From NCBI GenBank assembly GCA_012511485.1, contig JAAZFZ010000242.1, positions 1 through 6,439 on the forward strand: a DNA stretch of 6,439 nt, given 5' to 3'. Every line of letters starts with the position of its first letter. The first letter of the stretch is position 1. A program made the translations under genes and the position numbers. Under the pieces are notes generated by a model. The model made no database searches. It was not told the origin of the DNA and worked only from the letters and a program-made list of their open reading frames with translations. This document shows positions 1 to 6,439 of this stretch, in pieces. The DNA comes from Clostridiales bacterium. GTDB taxonomy: Bacteria > Bacillota > Clostridia > Oscillospirales > Acutalibacteraceae.

Positions 1-414
1 GGTCAGTACGGGTACGCCCAGCAAATTCGGGTTAAAATCACTGTATTGACTGTCAAACCCGTCAAAAGTGAAGGTGCCCGTCGTTGCGACGGGAGTCTCA
101 CCTGCATAGGCCTTATCCCTCCAACTGACTGCCGGGGCAAGCTCAGGCACACCCGAGGGGGTTGCCTTGACAATAGTTGTGCCCTTTGCCATTGAGTATT
201 GGGTGCTTGCAACTCTTGTTATTTCCGTAACATCAAGGCTGACATTTGGGACAGGCCTCCTCAAATTATCGCCAGTTGAATTTGTCGTTATACATGGATG
301 CTGTTGCGAAGAAGGCTCTTCAAGTTCCTGAGCTAATGCTGCAATACCTGGCCACGGTAGGAGTGTTGCAGCCATAACTATTGCCATGATGAGGCTAATC
401 AGTCTTTTCTTCAT
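1..414 (-). CDS. Exported (probably cell-surface) protein, N-terminal part, runs off left edge
   Basis: An open frame of 138 codons runs from an ATG at 414 to the window edge without a stop, so the gene is partial. The start is supported by GGAGGG seven bases upstream. The first 28 residues form a clear signal peptide: a basic start (MKKR), a hydrophobic core (LISLIMAIVMAATLLPWPGI), and an A-L-A cleavage site before QE at residue 29. The mature part begins with an acidic, Pro/Ser-rich linker containing one Cys. It then becomes a Thr/Val-rich stretch with a pattern like VSW...TTGTFTFDGF, resembling the bacterial Ig-like beta-sandwich repeats common in large clostridial surface proteins; that domain call is an inference. 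The protein is expected to be secreted by Sec and held in or outside the wall. The function cannot be named. The gene has its own strong promoter and diverges from dut. Confidence 0.78.
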   Translation of the reverse strand, partial: MKKRLISLIMAIVMAATLLPWPGIAALAQELEEPSSQQHPCITTNSTGDNLRRPVPNVSLDVTEITRVASTQYSMAKGTTIVKATPSGVPELAPAVSWRDKAYAGETPVATTGTFTFDGFDSQYSDFNPNLLGVPVLT

Positions 415-421
415 TGAATTT

Positions 422-427
422 CCCTCC
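422..427 (-). promoter_or_regulatory. Ribosome binding site of the exported protein
   Basis: GGAGGG on the minus strand, seven bases before the ATG at 414. This is a near-perfect Shine-Dalgarno sequence and fixes the start of a gene that is otherwise cut by the window edge. Confidence 0.8.
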
Positions 428-497
428 AAAATATCAATATCTAATTTAAAAATATGAGTGTAATCCATATGAAAACAAATCATAAGCAGACAAAAAT

Positions 498-526
498 ATT
501 ATAACATACCAAATAATGGCTGTAAA
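498..526 (-). promoter_or_regulatory. Strong SigA-type promoter for the exported protein
   Basis: On the minus strand a -35 box TTTACA (521-526) and a consensus -10 box TATAAT (498-503) are separated by exactly 17 bases. The -10 is preceded by TGT, an extended -10 element. Transcription would start near position 491, giving a leader of about 77 bases before the ATG at 414. No known riboswitch or obvious hairpin is recognisable in that AT-rich leader. Confidence 0.75.
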
Positions 527-598
527 TACTTTTTATGGAATATAAAAAGCTGTATGCAAACATTAACCATAGAATTACGGTAAATTTATTCAATGATA

Positions 599-627
599 TT
601 GTTAAAAAAAAACGAATATGTTACTAT
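599..627 (+). promoter_or_regulatory. Candidate SigA-type promoter for dut
   Basis: TTGTTA (599-604) and TACTAT (622-627) lie 17 bases apart, each matching the consensus at four of six positions. A TG one base upstream of the -10 (619-620) makes it an extended -10 promoter. Nine A residues fill part of the spacer (604-612). The predicted start near 633-635 leaves a short leader before the ribosome binding site at 651. Confidence 0.5.
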
Positions 628-650
628 TTTAAAAAAGAGTATCATTTATT

Positions 651-658
651 GGAGTGAG
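651..658 (+). promoter_or_regulatory. Ribosome binding site that decides the dut start
   Basis: The GGAGTGAG block begins at 651. It overlaps the GTG at 654, so that codon cannot be the start served by it. It sits correctly for the TTG at 663 (eight bases after GGAG) or the TTG at 660 (five bases). The ATG at 681 has no comparable site. Confidence 0.6.
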
Positions 659-662
659 ATTG

Positions 663-1109
663 TTGGAATGTCTTAAAATAATGAAGGTCAGAAACAATGC
701 GGTTGTTCCGAAAAGGGCTACTCCCGGCAGTGCGGGGATTGATTTGTGTGCCTGCATTGACGAAGGAATGACTGTCCCTGCCCGCGGGCATGCTTTAGTT
801 CCTACGGGCATTGCAATTGAGCTGCCCGCAAGCGGGCTTGCAGCAATGATTTTTGCACGCAGTGGTCTTGCAATTAAGCACGGCTTGGGGCTGTTAAACG
901 GAGTGGGTGTTGTTGACAGCGACTACAGAGGTGAAATTCGTGTGGGAATTGTCAACCAAAGCGACACGAGCTACCAAATTCAGCCAGGTGAAAGAATCGC
1001 CCAGCTTATAGTGATGCCTGTAATTTGCCTACCGGTTATCCAGGCGCAATCTCTTGACGAAACCGAGAGGGGTAAGGGTGGATTCGGCTCAACGGGGAAG
1101 ATATGGTAA
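663..1109 (+). CDS. dut: dUTP diphosphatase (dUTPase), trimeric type
   Basis: This cytosolic enzyme hydrolyses dUTP to dUMP and pyrophosphate. It keeps uracil out of DNA and supplies dUMP to thymidylate synthase. All five motifs of the homotrimeric family are present, numbered from the TTG at 663: motif I PGSAGIDL (21-28), motif II ARSGLA (65-70), motif III ending GVVDSDYRGEI (82-92) with the catalytic Asp and the base-stacking Tyr, motif IV PGERIAQLI (108-116), and the C-terminal Gly-rich motif V RGKGGFGSTG (136-145), which closes over the substrate. At 148 residues it has the usual family length. The start is chosen from the ribosome binding site and from the family N-terminus, where LKI...NAVVPKRAT aligns with the first beta strand; the ATG at 681 would delete part of that strand. 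It appears monocistronic, with its own promoter and a terminator 15 bases after the stop. Confidence 0.95.
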   Translation: MECLKIMKVRNNAVVPKRATPGSAGIDLCACIDEGMTVPARGHALVPTGIAIELPASGLAAMIFARSGLAIKHGLGLLNGVGVVDSDYRGEIRVGIVNQSDTSYQIQPGERIAQLIVMPVICLPVIQAQSLDETERGKGGFGSTGKIW

Positions 1110-1124
1110 ACTCATTCCGAAATA

Positions 1125-1173
1125 TAAAAATAACGGGCTGCCTCATTTATTTTCGGGCAGCCCGTTATTTTTA
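1125..1173. terminator. Bidirectional rho-independent terminator between dut and the aldolase gene
   Basis: A perfect 18-base inverted repeat (1125-1142 against 1156-1173) surrounds a 13-base loop. The GC core is CGGGCTGCC (1134-1142) paired with its complement (1156-1164). The flanks are A-rich on one side and T-rich on the other, so each strand's transcript ends with a GC stem and then a U-rich tract. It therefore serves both convergent units. The TAA stop of the aldolase gene (1171-1173) lies inside the base of the stem. Confidence 0.92.
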
Positions 1174-2289
1174 TTTGTTTTCTTCGGCCTGTTTTGAGTA
1201 TTTTTTGAGGTATATTTTTCTCATGAGCAGTGAGTCAATTTTACCTATCGGCACACCTGATTTGAATTGCTCTACCGCCAGCAGGGTCTTGCAGTTTTTG
1301 TCAAGTATCATTTTAACTGCGGCGGCGTCGCCCTCGTTTATGCCGCAGCATAAGGCGCCTTCTCCTTTTATAAGAACGGCGTGCCTGCCCTCAAGGGCCC
1401 TTATACAGTCCGCTCCCGATGCGCACCTTACACTCGCACCGACTATCTGTGCGAAGTCATCCAAATAAGGCCTCATTTCCTTGACTTGAGCCGAAACCTT
1501 GACAGTGTGGCCATCTGCCGAATAAATAATGTTGTTTATGTCGCTGCGAGAGGAATAGATTCCTATATGAGTACCTGCCTGACAGGATACCGGACTATTA
1601 CCCTCCACCTTACCTGTGGCGATATTAACAAGTATTTCTTCCCCGCCATTTAAAGGGGTAAAAACTGCGTTTTTACCCTCCCTGCGGCTGTTGAAGAATT
1701 CACCTTCGGCGTTGATGCCCTCAACTGAGGCAATGCAGCTGCCGCATTCCTTTTCAAGCATAAGGGCGTTATTGAGAGCCTCCCGCCCGTCTGCACCGTA
1801 GCAGAGCGCACCGTGGTGAGCCATAATGATTGCTTTTGCCGATGAACGCTTGAGAACGTGCGCAACATTCTGCATGAGCCTTTTTGTGCCGGGCAGCCCG
1901 TAAGCCGCAATGGGGATTTCGTAGCCGACGATATCCTTATACTCCTCGCTGACCTTATCAATATCCTTGCCCATGGCACTTATAACTGAGGCATTGTTCT
2001 GGTGGGTATGGATTGCAAACATGGCCTCTCTGAAATGTTTGTAAACCTCGGCATGAACACCCTTTTCGGAGGAGGGCTTGATATTGCCCTCGTACTTGAG
2101 CGTTTCAATGGAAACCTCAACAATATCATCCGCAGTGAGCGAATCATAAGGCCTGCCGCTTGGGGTTATGACAAAGCTTTTATCGTCAACCCTGCAACTG
2201 ACATTGCCCCAGGTTCGGGCAATGAGGCCTTTTTCGACAAGGCTCCTGCCTACTTCGATTACCTGCTGTTTAGCGAGCAAAATATCCAT
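1171..2289 (-). CDS. Class II aldolase/adducin-family protein with two tandem domains
   Basis: A 372-residue protein, about 1.7 times the usual single-domain length. Domain 1 (about 1-190) is a class II aldolase fold related to L-fuculose-1-phosphate aldolase. The metal ligands are visible at the family spacing: E75 (in SSE), H94 and H96 (HTH) and H159 (HHGALCYG). It should bind a divalent metal and catalyse an aldol cleavage or a related decarboxylation or epimerisation on a small hydroxylated substrate. Domain 2 (about 230-350) aligns without gaps to domain 1 over the metal region, but E75, H94, H96 and H159 are replaced by Q237, Y256, A258 and E310. It is therefore probably structural or regulatory. 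The start is the ATG at 2289, with GGGG seven bases upstream. A longer reading from 2373 would overlap the upstream gene by 71 bases and has no support. The gene is second in a unit with the aminotransferase, 13 bases behind it. The substrate is unknown. Confidence 0.85.
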   Translation of the reverse strand: MDILLAKQQVIEVGRSLVEKGLIARTWGNVSCRVDDKSFVITPSGRPYDSLTADDIVEVSIETLKYEGNIKPSSEKGVHAEVYKHFREAMFAIHTHQNNASVISAMGKDIDKVSEEYKDIVGYEIPIAAYGLPGTKRLMQNVAHVLKRSSAKAIIMAHHGALCYGADGREALNNALMLEKECGSCIASVEGINAEGEFFNSRREGKNAVFTPLNGGEEILVNIATGKVEGNSPVSCQAGTHIGIYSSRSDINNIIYSADGHTVKVSAQVKEMRPYLDDFAQIVGASVRCASGADCIRALEGRHAVLIKGEGALCCGINEGDAAAVKMILDKNCKTLLAVEQFKSGVPIGKIDSLLMRKIYLKKYSKQAEENK

Positions 2290-2296
2290 AATAAAA

Positions 2297-2302
2297 CCCC
2301 GC
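2297..2302 (-). promoter_or_regulatory. Ribosome binding site of the aldolase gene
   Basis: GCGGGG lies between the stop of the aminotransferase (TAA at 2303-2305) and the ATG at 2289, with seven bases between GGGG and the start. It is a modest match to the consensus, but its place in the 13-base gap supports the short start and suggests translational coupling to the gene before it. Confidence 0.5.
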
Positions 2303-3790
2303 TTATTTGTTTTTACTTTCCTTGATGCCGACATTGGCAAAGACTCTGTCAAAGCATTCAAGAGCCTGGTCAATCATTTCCTCTGTATAGGCTGCGCTGG
2401 CGTAAAGCCTGCTGCCCGCAAGGGTGACAAGCCCCTCTGCCATATATGCCGCTCCCATGTGCTCCATTTCCTTCTTGCGCTCAGAGGTCGCCCTGAGAAT
2501 ATCCGGGATGGTCCACGGCTTTTTCCAGTTAGTTGAGAAATGCATTGTGCCGACAGTTTCAAGGTGGCAGTTTGAGCCTTGATTGAACACCACGAAGGGC
2601 AGGTTGTATTTTGAAATGAGTGCCTTTAGCCCTTGCGTGAGCCTGTCGCCCATTATGCCTGCCGTATAGCAAGCGTCCCTCTTTTGCATCTCATCGAGCA
2701 TGTAATAACCCGCAACACAGCTGAGCGGATTTGCCGCCATTGTGCCGCCGATAAGTGCTTTTTTGTGCTTGCTGCCGCCTGCAATGCCTGCCGAAAGGTA
2801 CTGCATATACTCTTTTTTGCCGCCTAGACCGCCTGCTCCCGGATACCCGCCGGCAACAACCTTGCCGAACACCGTCAGGTCGGGTGAAACATCAAAATAG
2901 CCCTGGGCGCCGCCCATGCCTATTCTGAAGGCGGTAACAACCTCGTCAAAAATCAGCAGTGCGCCATATTTTCTGCAAAGAGCCTCAACGCCCTTGTTAA
3001 AATTATAGTCAAGGGGTCTTGTTCCGCTTTCGGGGCCTATCGGCTCTATCATAACCGCCGCTGTGCCCCCGTTGAGCCTGTTCTTTTTGAGCTTTTTTTC
3101 AAGGTCATTAAGGTCGTTGGGAAAGAATTCCTGAGTATGTTTGAAAACAAAACGCGGTACACCGCTTGCCTGAGTCCACTTTGAACCGGGGACTCTGATG
3201 CCATATGCGAGCTGGTCGCTCCAGCCGTGATATGCCCCACCCATTTTGATAATGTTCTTTTTCTTTGTTGCAAGCCTTGCAACACGGATAGCCGCCATGC
3301 ATCCCTCGGTACCTGAGCCAAGCATTCTGAACATCTCGACGGTTTTGATGTTTTCACGGATTTGTTCGGCGAGTTTGTATTCGTACGCATGGAAAAGCCC
3401 TGTTGACGGGCCGCAGGTGTTGAGCAGCTCAATAACCTTTTGACGCACTTCGGGAGGGTTGCTGCCAAGAACAGTCGGGCCGCCCGCCTGAAGAAAGTCA
3501 AAGTACCTGTTGCCGTCAAGGTCATAGAGATATGCACCCTCCGCCTTTGTGAAAACAAGCGGGAAGGGGTAGTTAAAAGCAAGATTGTGTTGAACTCCCC
3601 CAGGTATAACTTTGCTTGCCTTGTCAATCATGGCCTTTGACTGCGTGCATTTTTTGGCATAATACTCGTCCTCATAGGCCTTTAGAGCCTCGGTACGAAT
3701 AGTGTAAATGGGCTTTTTGATTAATTCATCAAGCTCCTTTGTCACTGCCGCAGCATCATGATAATTTGTAATTGCATACCTGTTCTCCAT
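2303..3790 (-). CDS. Class III PLP-dependent aminotransferase, glutamate-1-semialdehyde aminomutase-like
   Basis: A fold-type I PLP enzyme of 495 residues that should move an amino group between an amine or amino acid and a carbonyl compound. Visible signatures: the N-terminal substrate-site region IPGGVQ (62-67), GAYLYDLDGNRYFDF (85-99), PLP phosphate-binding GSGTEG (158-163), YHGWSD (187-192), the PLP-pyridine Asp in FDEVVTAFR (D282), the Schiff-base lysine in FGKVVAGGYP (K310), and GGTMAANPL (348-356). The closest family feel is HemL, but it is about 65 residues longer, has an extra N-terminal segment of about 55 residues, and differs from HemL around residues 125-140 and at GTEGCM. It is therefore probably not a heme-pathway mutase. 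The ATG at 3790 is chosen because AAGGGTGG lies six bases upstream; a TTG at 3817 precedes that site. It is first in a two-gene unit with the aldolase-family gene. The substrate is unknown. Confidence 0.88.
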   Translation of the reverse strand: MENRYAITNYHDAAAVTKELDELIKKPIYTIRTEALKAYEDEYYAKKCTQSKAMIDKASKVIPGGVQHNLAFNYPFPLVFTKAEGAYLYDLDGNRYFDFLQAGGPTVLGSNPPEVRQKVIELLNTCGPSTGLFHAYEYKLAEQIRENIKTVEMFRMLGSGTEGCMAAIRVARLATKKKNIIKMGGAYHGWSDQLAYGIRVPGSKWTQASGVPRFVFKHTQEFFPNDLNDLEKKLKKNRLNGGTAAVMIEPIGPESGTRPLDYNFNKGVEALCRKYGALLIFDEVVTAFRIGMGGAQGYFDVSPDLTVFGKVVAGGYPGAGGLGGKKEYMQYLSAGIAGGSKHKKALIGGTMAANPLSCVAGYYMLDEMQKRDACYTAGIMGDRLTQGLKALISKYNLPFVVFNQGSNCHLETVGTMHFSTNWKKPWTIPDILRATSERKKEMEHMGAAYMAEGLVTLAGSRLYASAAYTEEMIDQALECFDRVFANVGIKESKNK

Positions 3791-3796
3791 ATTTAT

Positions 3797-3804
3797 CCAC
3801 CCTT
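3797..3804 (-). promoter_or_regulatory. Ribosome binding site of the aminotransferase gene
   Basis: AAGGGTGG on the minus strand ends six bases before the ATG at 3790. This decides the start against the in-frame TTG at 3817, which has only AT-rich sequence upstream. The remaining spacer up to smc (3805-3897) is very AT-rich and could hold a promoter, but I see no well-spaced -35/-10 pair and no convincing terminator there. Confidence 0.65.
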
Positions 3805-3897
3805 TCAGCTTTTGCAATATATCAATAAACCGTTATTTTTTATTTTAAACTTTTATTCTATATTTAAGTATTGGCTAAGGCTTACGCTAAAACATAA

Positions 3898-6439
3898 TCA
3901 GATTCCAATCTTCTTTGCCATTTCGGCGGTTTTCAGCTCAAGAGTTTTTGAAACGCCCTCCTCCTGCATGGTTATGCCGTAGAGGATATCCGACTCCTCC
4001 ATAGTACCACGCCTGTGGGTGATTAAAATGAACTGAGTGTTTTTAGTCATGCGGCGAACATATCTGGCGTAGCGTGAAACATTTATATCGTCGAGTGCCG
4101 CTTCAACCTCGTCAAAAATGCAGAAGGGCGCAGGTGTAACCTTCAAAATCGCAAACAGCAGTGCAATTGCCGCAAGCCCCTTCTCGCCGCCCGAAAGAAG
4201 GTCGATGTTCTTGACATTCTTGCCGGGAGGCTGAACCTTGATTTCTATGCTGCTTTCAAGCGGGTCCATGGGATTTTCGAGACAAAGCTCCGCCTTGCCG
4301 CCGTCAAAAAGCTCTGCAAAGGTTTCGCCGAAATGGCTGTTTATTTTAGCAAACTGCTCCCTGAACCTCTCCGCCATTTTGCCTGTCAGGTCACCGATAA
4401 GCTTAATAAGCTCCTCACGGGATTTTTCGATATCCTCTATCTGACCGCTCATGAATCCATAGCGCTCGGATACTTCCTTATATTCCTCGATGGCGCTGAC
4501 ATTGACTGTGCCCAGCGCTCTGATTTTATTTTTTATTTCATTGAGTCTTCTATGCGCCGCAGCAGGCTCATCTATAACGATATCCAGCTCCTCGGCCTCT
4601 CTGAGGGTCAGCTGGTATTCGTCAAAGAGCTTGTTTTTTGCACCCTCAAGCTCGTCCTCCATTGCAGCCTTGCGCTCCTCAAGCCTTGCAAGCTCACCGC
4701 CGAGCTTTTCTTTTTCGGCGGTTTTTGACCTTTCTCTCGTGCGCAGCTGAGTGCCTTGGGCCTCTGTCATGCTCCTTTGCTGCACAAGCTGCTCAACATG
4801 AACCTTTGATTCACTGCTCTGACTGCGAAGCTGTACCGCCTTCTCCGTAAGTTCCTGCACAAGCTGACTTATTTCGTTGTTTGTGCTTTCTATTCGGGCT
4901 ATCTCATCGTTTAGCTCGTCAACCCTGCCCTCATGCGAAAGCCTGCGGCGTTCAAGCAGTGCAACAGCCTCCTGCTTTGACTCTATATCCTTTTGATGGG
5001 CAAGAATTTCAAGGTTAATTTCGTTTTCAAGCTCGGCTAGCTCTTCCCTTTTGGCTTCAAGTGTTTGACGGCTCATGCTCAACTCTGAAAGCTCACAATT
5101 GAGAGCATCCGCTTCGCCGCTGAGCCTTGCAATTTCGGCGTCAATTTGCTCTTTTGCCTTTTCAAGCTCCTCTATCCTGTGTGTTGAGCGCTCCTTTTCG
5201 GATAAAAGCTCACTCATTGCGGAGGATGCGGTTTCAATCCTGCCCTCAACGAGCTTCAAGTCACTCTCCCTGCGGATAACCTCCTCCTGAACTCTGGTCA
5301 GGTCCGCGCCTGCGCCGTCAAGCTCCGCCTCGGCTGCAGCAAGTGCCTGTGAAACGGTTTTGTATTCCTCGGACTTTTCTTCAAAAGCTCTATTGAGCCG
5401 CTTTACATTTTCTCTGAGCTTTTCGATTTCGTTTGTTCTGCTCAGAATCCCCGAGCCATGACCTCTTGAACCGCCCGTCATGGAGCCGCCCGCATTTATG
5501 ACCTGACCGTCAAGGGTAACTATCTTGAAGCGATAGTTATATTTTTTAGCTATTGCAATAGCACAGTCCATATCCTCGACAACGGCAGTGTGCGAAAGGA
5601 GTGATTTTACTATTTCGTCATATTGCCTGTCATATTCAAGCAGCTCGCTTGCAATTGAAACAAAGCCAAAGCATCCGTCAAGCCCCTTTTCGTTGAAGGG
5701 CTTTGATTTTATTGCCGTAACGGGCAAAAAGGTTGCTCTGCCCGCCCTGCTCTCCTTGAGGAAATTAATCGCATGCTTTGCATCTTTCTCAGAGTCTGTC
5801 ACAATATTCTGAACGGCTGCTCCAAGAGCGGTTTCGACAGCGGCGGTATATTTTTCACTGACATTTATTAGCTGAGAAACAGGGCCGTGGATGCCCCTCA
5901 AGCTCCCTCTTTTTGCCTCACGCATGACCGCGCGGACACTGCCCGAATAACCCTCCATATTTTTTTCAAGGTCCTCGAGCATTTTTATTCTTGCATTCTT
6001 CTGATGTATGTCAAGGTTTAGTGCGTCAAGCACCTTTTTCATGCCCTCAGCCTTTTCCCTGCGCTTTTGCACACGCATTTGATAGCCGGACATGGAGTTC
6101 TCAAGCTCCTGCGCTGTCTCTCTGGATTTTTCGAGGTTTTCAGCACAGTTTTCCCTCTGAGCTTTCAGACCTTCAATAAAACCGTCCCTTGATGTGATGA
6201 CACTGTCTATACTTTTGATTCTCTGCTTCAATCCCTCAATTGACGAAAGAACAGAGGATTTCTCAACCCTTTTTTCGTAAAGTGCGTTGTTGACGTCAGA
6301 ATGCTTGCCCGTAACCTACGAGGCCCTCTCGCCAAAGGCGGTATTCTCCTGCCTGACACCGCTGATTTTCTCAGCCGCATTTGCAAGCTCCTCATATTTG
6401 AGCCGTGTTTTTTCCTTGAGAGCTTCAATTTCTGCAAAA
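3898..6439 (-). CDS. smc: Chromosome segregation protein SMC, C-terminal ~70 percent, interrupted by one in-frame TAG
   Basis: SMC is the ATPase of the SMC-ScpAB condensin, which compacts and separates the nucleoid. About 846 codons of a protein usually near 1190 residues are visible; the N-terminal Walker A head lies beyond the right edge. In order: the end of the first coiled coil (about 5900-6439), the hinge dimerisation domain (about 5467-5901) ending in the Gly-rich GGSMTGGS, a long Glu/Lys/Leu-rich second coiled coil (about 4450-5460), and the C-terminal head. The head has the ABC signature LSGGEK (4180-4197), Walker B FCIFDE (about 4108-4125) with its catalytic Glu, the D-loop AALDD, and the H-loop His in ITHRRGTME (about 4015). 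The signature continues GLAA, where many SMCs have ALTA. The frame is open to the edge except for TAG at 6316-6318. The TTG at 6231 is the first start-like codon of the uninterrupted part, but it lies within the coiled coil and is not a natural start. The gene ends in TGA. Confidence 0.93.
6316..6318 (-). other. In-frame TAG codon inside smc
   Basis: On the minus strand the frame reads GERAS-TAG-VTGKHSD. The sequence upstream to the window edge (40 codons, such as ALKEKTRLKYEELANAAEKI) and downstream to the hinge is charged, heptad-like coiled coil in one frame. The TAG is therefore a point change and not a frameshift. A single C-to-T change from CAG (Gln) would explain it; AAG or GAG are other one-base sources. 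Confidence 0.85.

Noticed and set aside
3..212. A 69-residue minus-strand open frame beginning with ATG
   Set aside because: It lies in another frame of the exported-protein gene, whose signal peptide and ribosome binding site are clear; its composition is Arg/Gln/Pro-rich and unlike a real protein.
1103..1468. A 121-residue plus-strand open frame starting inside the end of dut
   Set aside because: It crosses the terminator hairpin and then runs antisense to the aldolase gene. No ribosome binding site or recognisable motif supports it.
2290..2373. A 28-residue N-terminal extension of the aldolase
   Set aside because: It would overlap the aminotransferase by 71 bases, lacks family similarity, and a better start with a ribosome binding site exists at 2289.
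3049..3627. A 192-residue minus-strand open frame inside the aminotransferase
   Set aside because: It is an alternate-frame shadow of a gene with complete PLP-enzyme motifs; the translation is Arg/Ser/Thr-rich with no domain.
3840..3900. A possible terminator or repeat after smc (GGCTAA-GGCTTA-CGCTAA)
   Set aside because: The units resemble a short imperfect direct repeat, and any hairpin (TAAG against CTTA) would have a one-base loop. There is no U-tract directly behind it.
4333..4728. A 131-residue plus-strand open frame antisense to smc
   Set aside because: Coiled-coil genes rich in GAG/AAG/CTT codons produce long antisense frames. There is no start signal or motif.
6228..6437. Frameshift instead of a point stop in smc, suggested by another frame being open here
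   Set aside because: The smc frame itself gives coiled-coil sequence on both sides of the TAG. The alternate frame is basic and Arg/Pro-rich, unlike SMC, so no shift of frame is needed.

Overview
The window looks like a piece of a chromosome from an anaerobic, low-to-mid GC Gram-positive bacterium, most likely a clostridial Firmicute (an inference from gene content, not a proven taxonomy). The pointers are a canonical bacterial SMC rather than MukB, a clostridial-type trimeric dUTPase, strong purine-rich ribosome binding sites, SigA-like promoters with extended -10 elements, a Gram-positive-style signal peptide, and very AT-rich spacers between more GC-balanced genes.

Layout from left to right. 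Positions 1-414 (minus strand) hold the N-terminus of an exported protein that runs off the left edge. A 248-base AT-rich divergent spacer (415-662) carries a near-consensus promoter for that gene and a second candidate promoter for dut, which is read to the right (663-1109). dut ends at a strong bidirectional hairpin terminator (1125-1173). Behind it, on the minus strand, lies a compact two-gene unit transcribed right to left: a class III PLP-dependent aminotransferase (2303-3790), then a two-domain class II aldolase/adducin-family protein (1171-2289). They are 13 bases apart and share the terminator. A 107-base AT-rich spacer separates this pair from smc (3898 to the right edge, minus strand), whose hinge, second coiled coil and C-terminal ATPase half are present. 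The N-terminal Walker A head lies beyond the window.

The exported protein, dut and smc are surface or housekeeping functions. The aminotransferase/aldolase pair looks like a small metabolic module of unknown substrate: one enzyme would make or consume an amino group next to a carbonyl, and the other would make or break a C-C bond. The second half of the aldolase is a degenerate copy of the first that has lost every metal ligand. The other striking point is a single in-frame TAG codon in the smc coiled coil at 6316-6318, with good SMC-like coding sequence on both sides in the same frame. This could be a sequencing error, a real nonsense mutation or, less likely, a read-through codon. No CRISPR array, tRNA, rRNA, insertion sequence or phage gene was seen.
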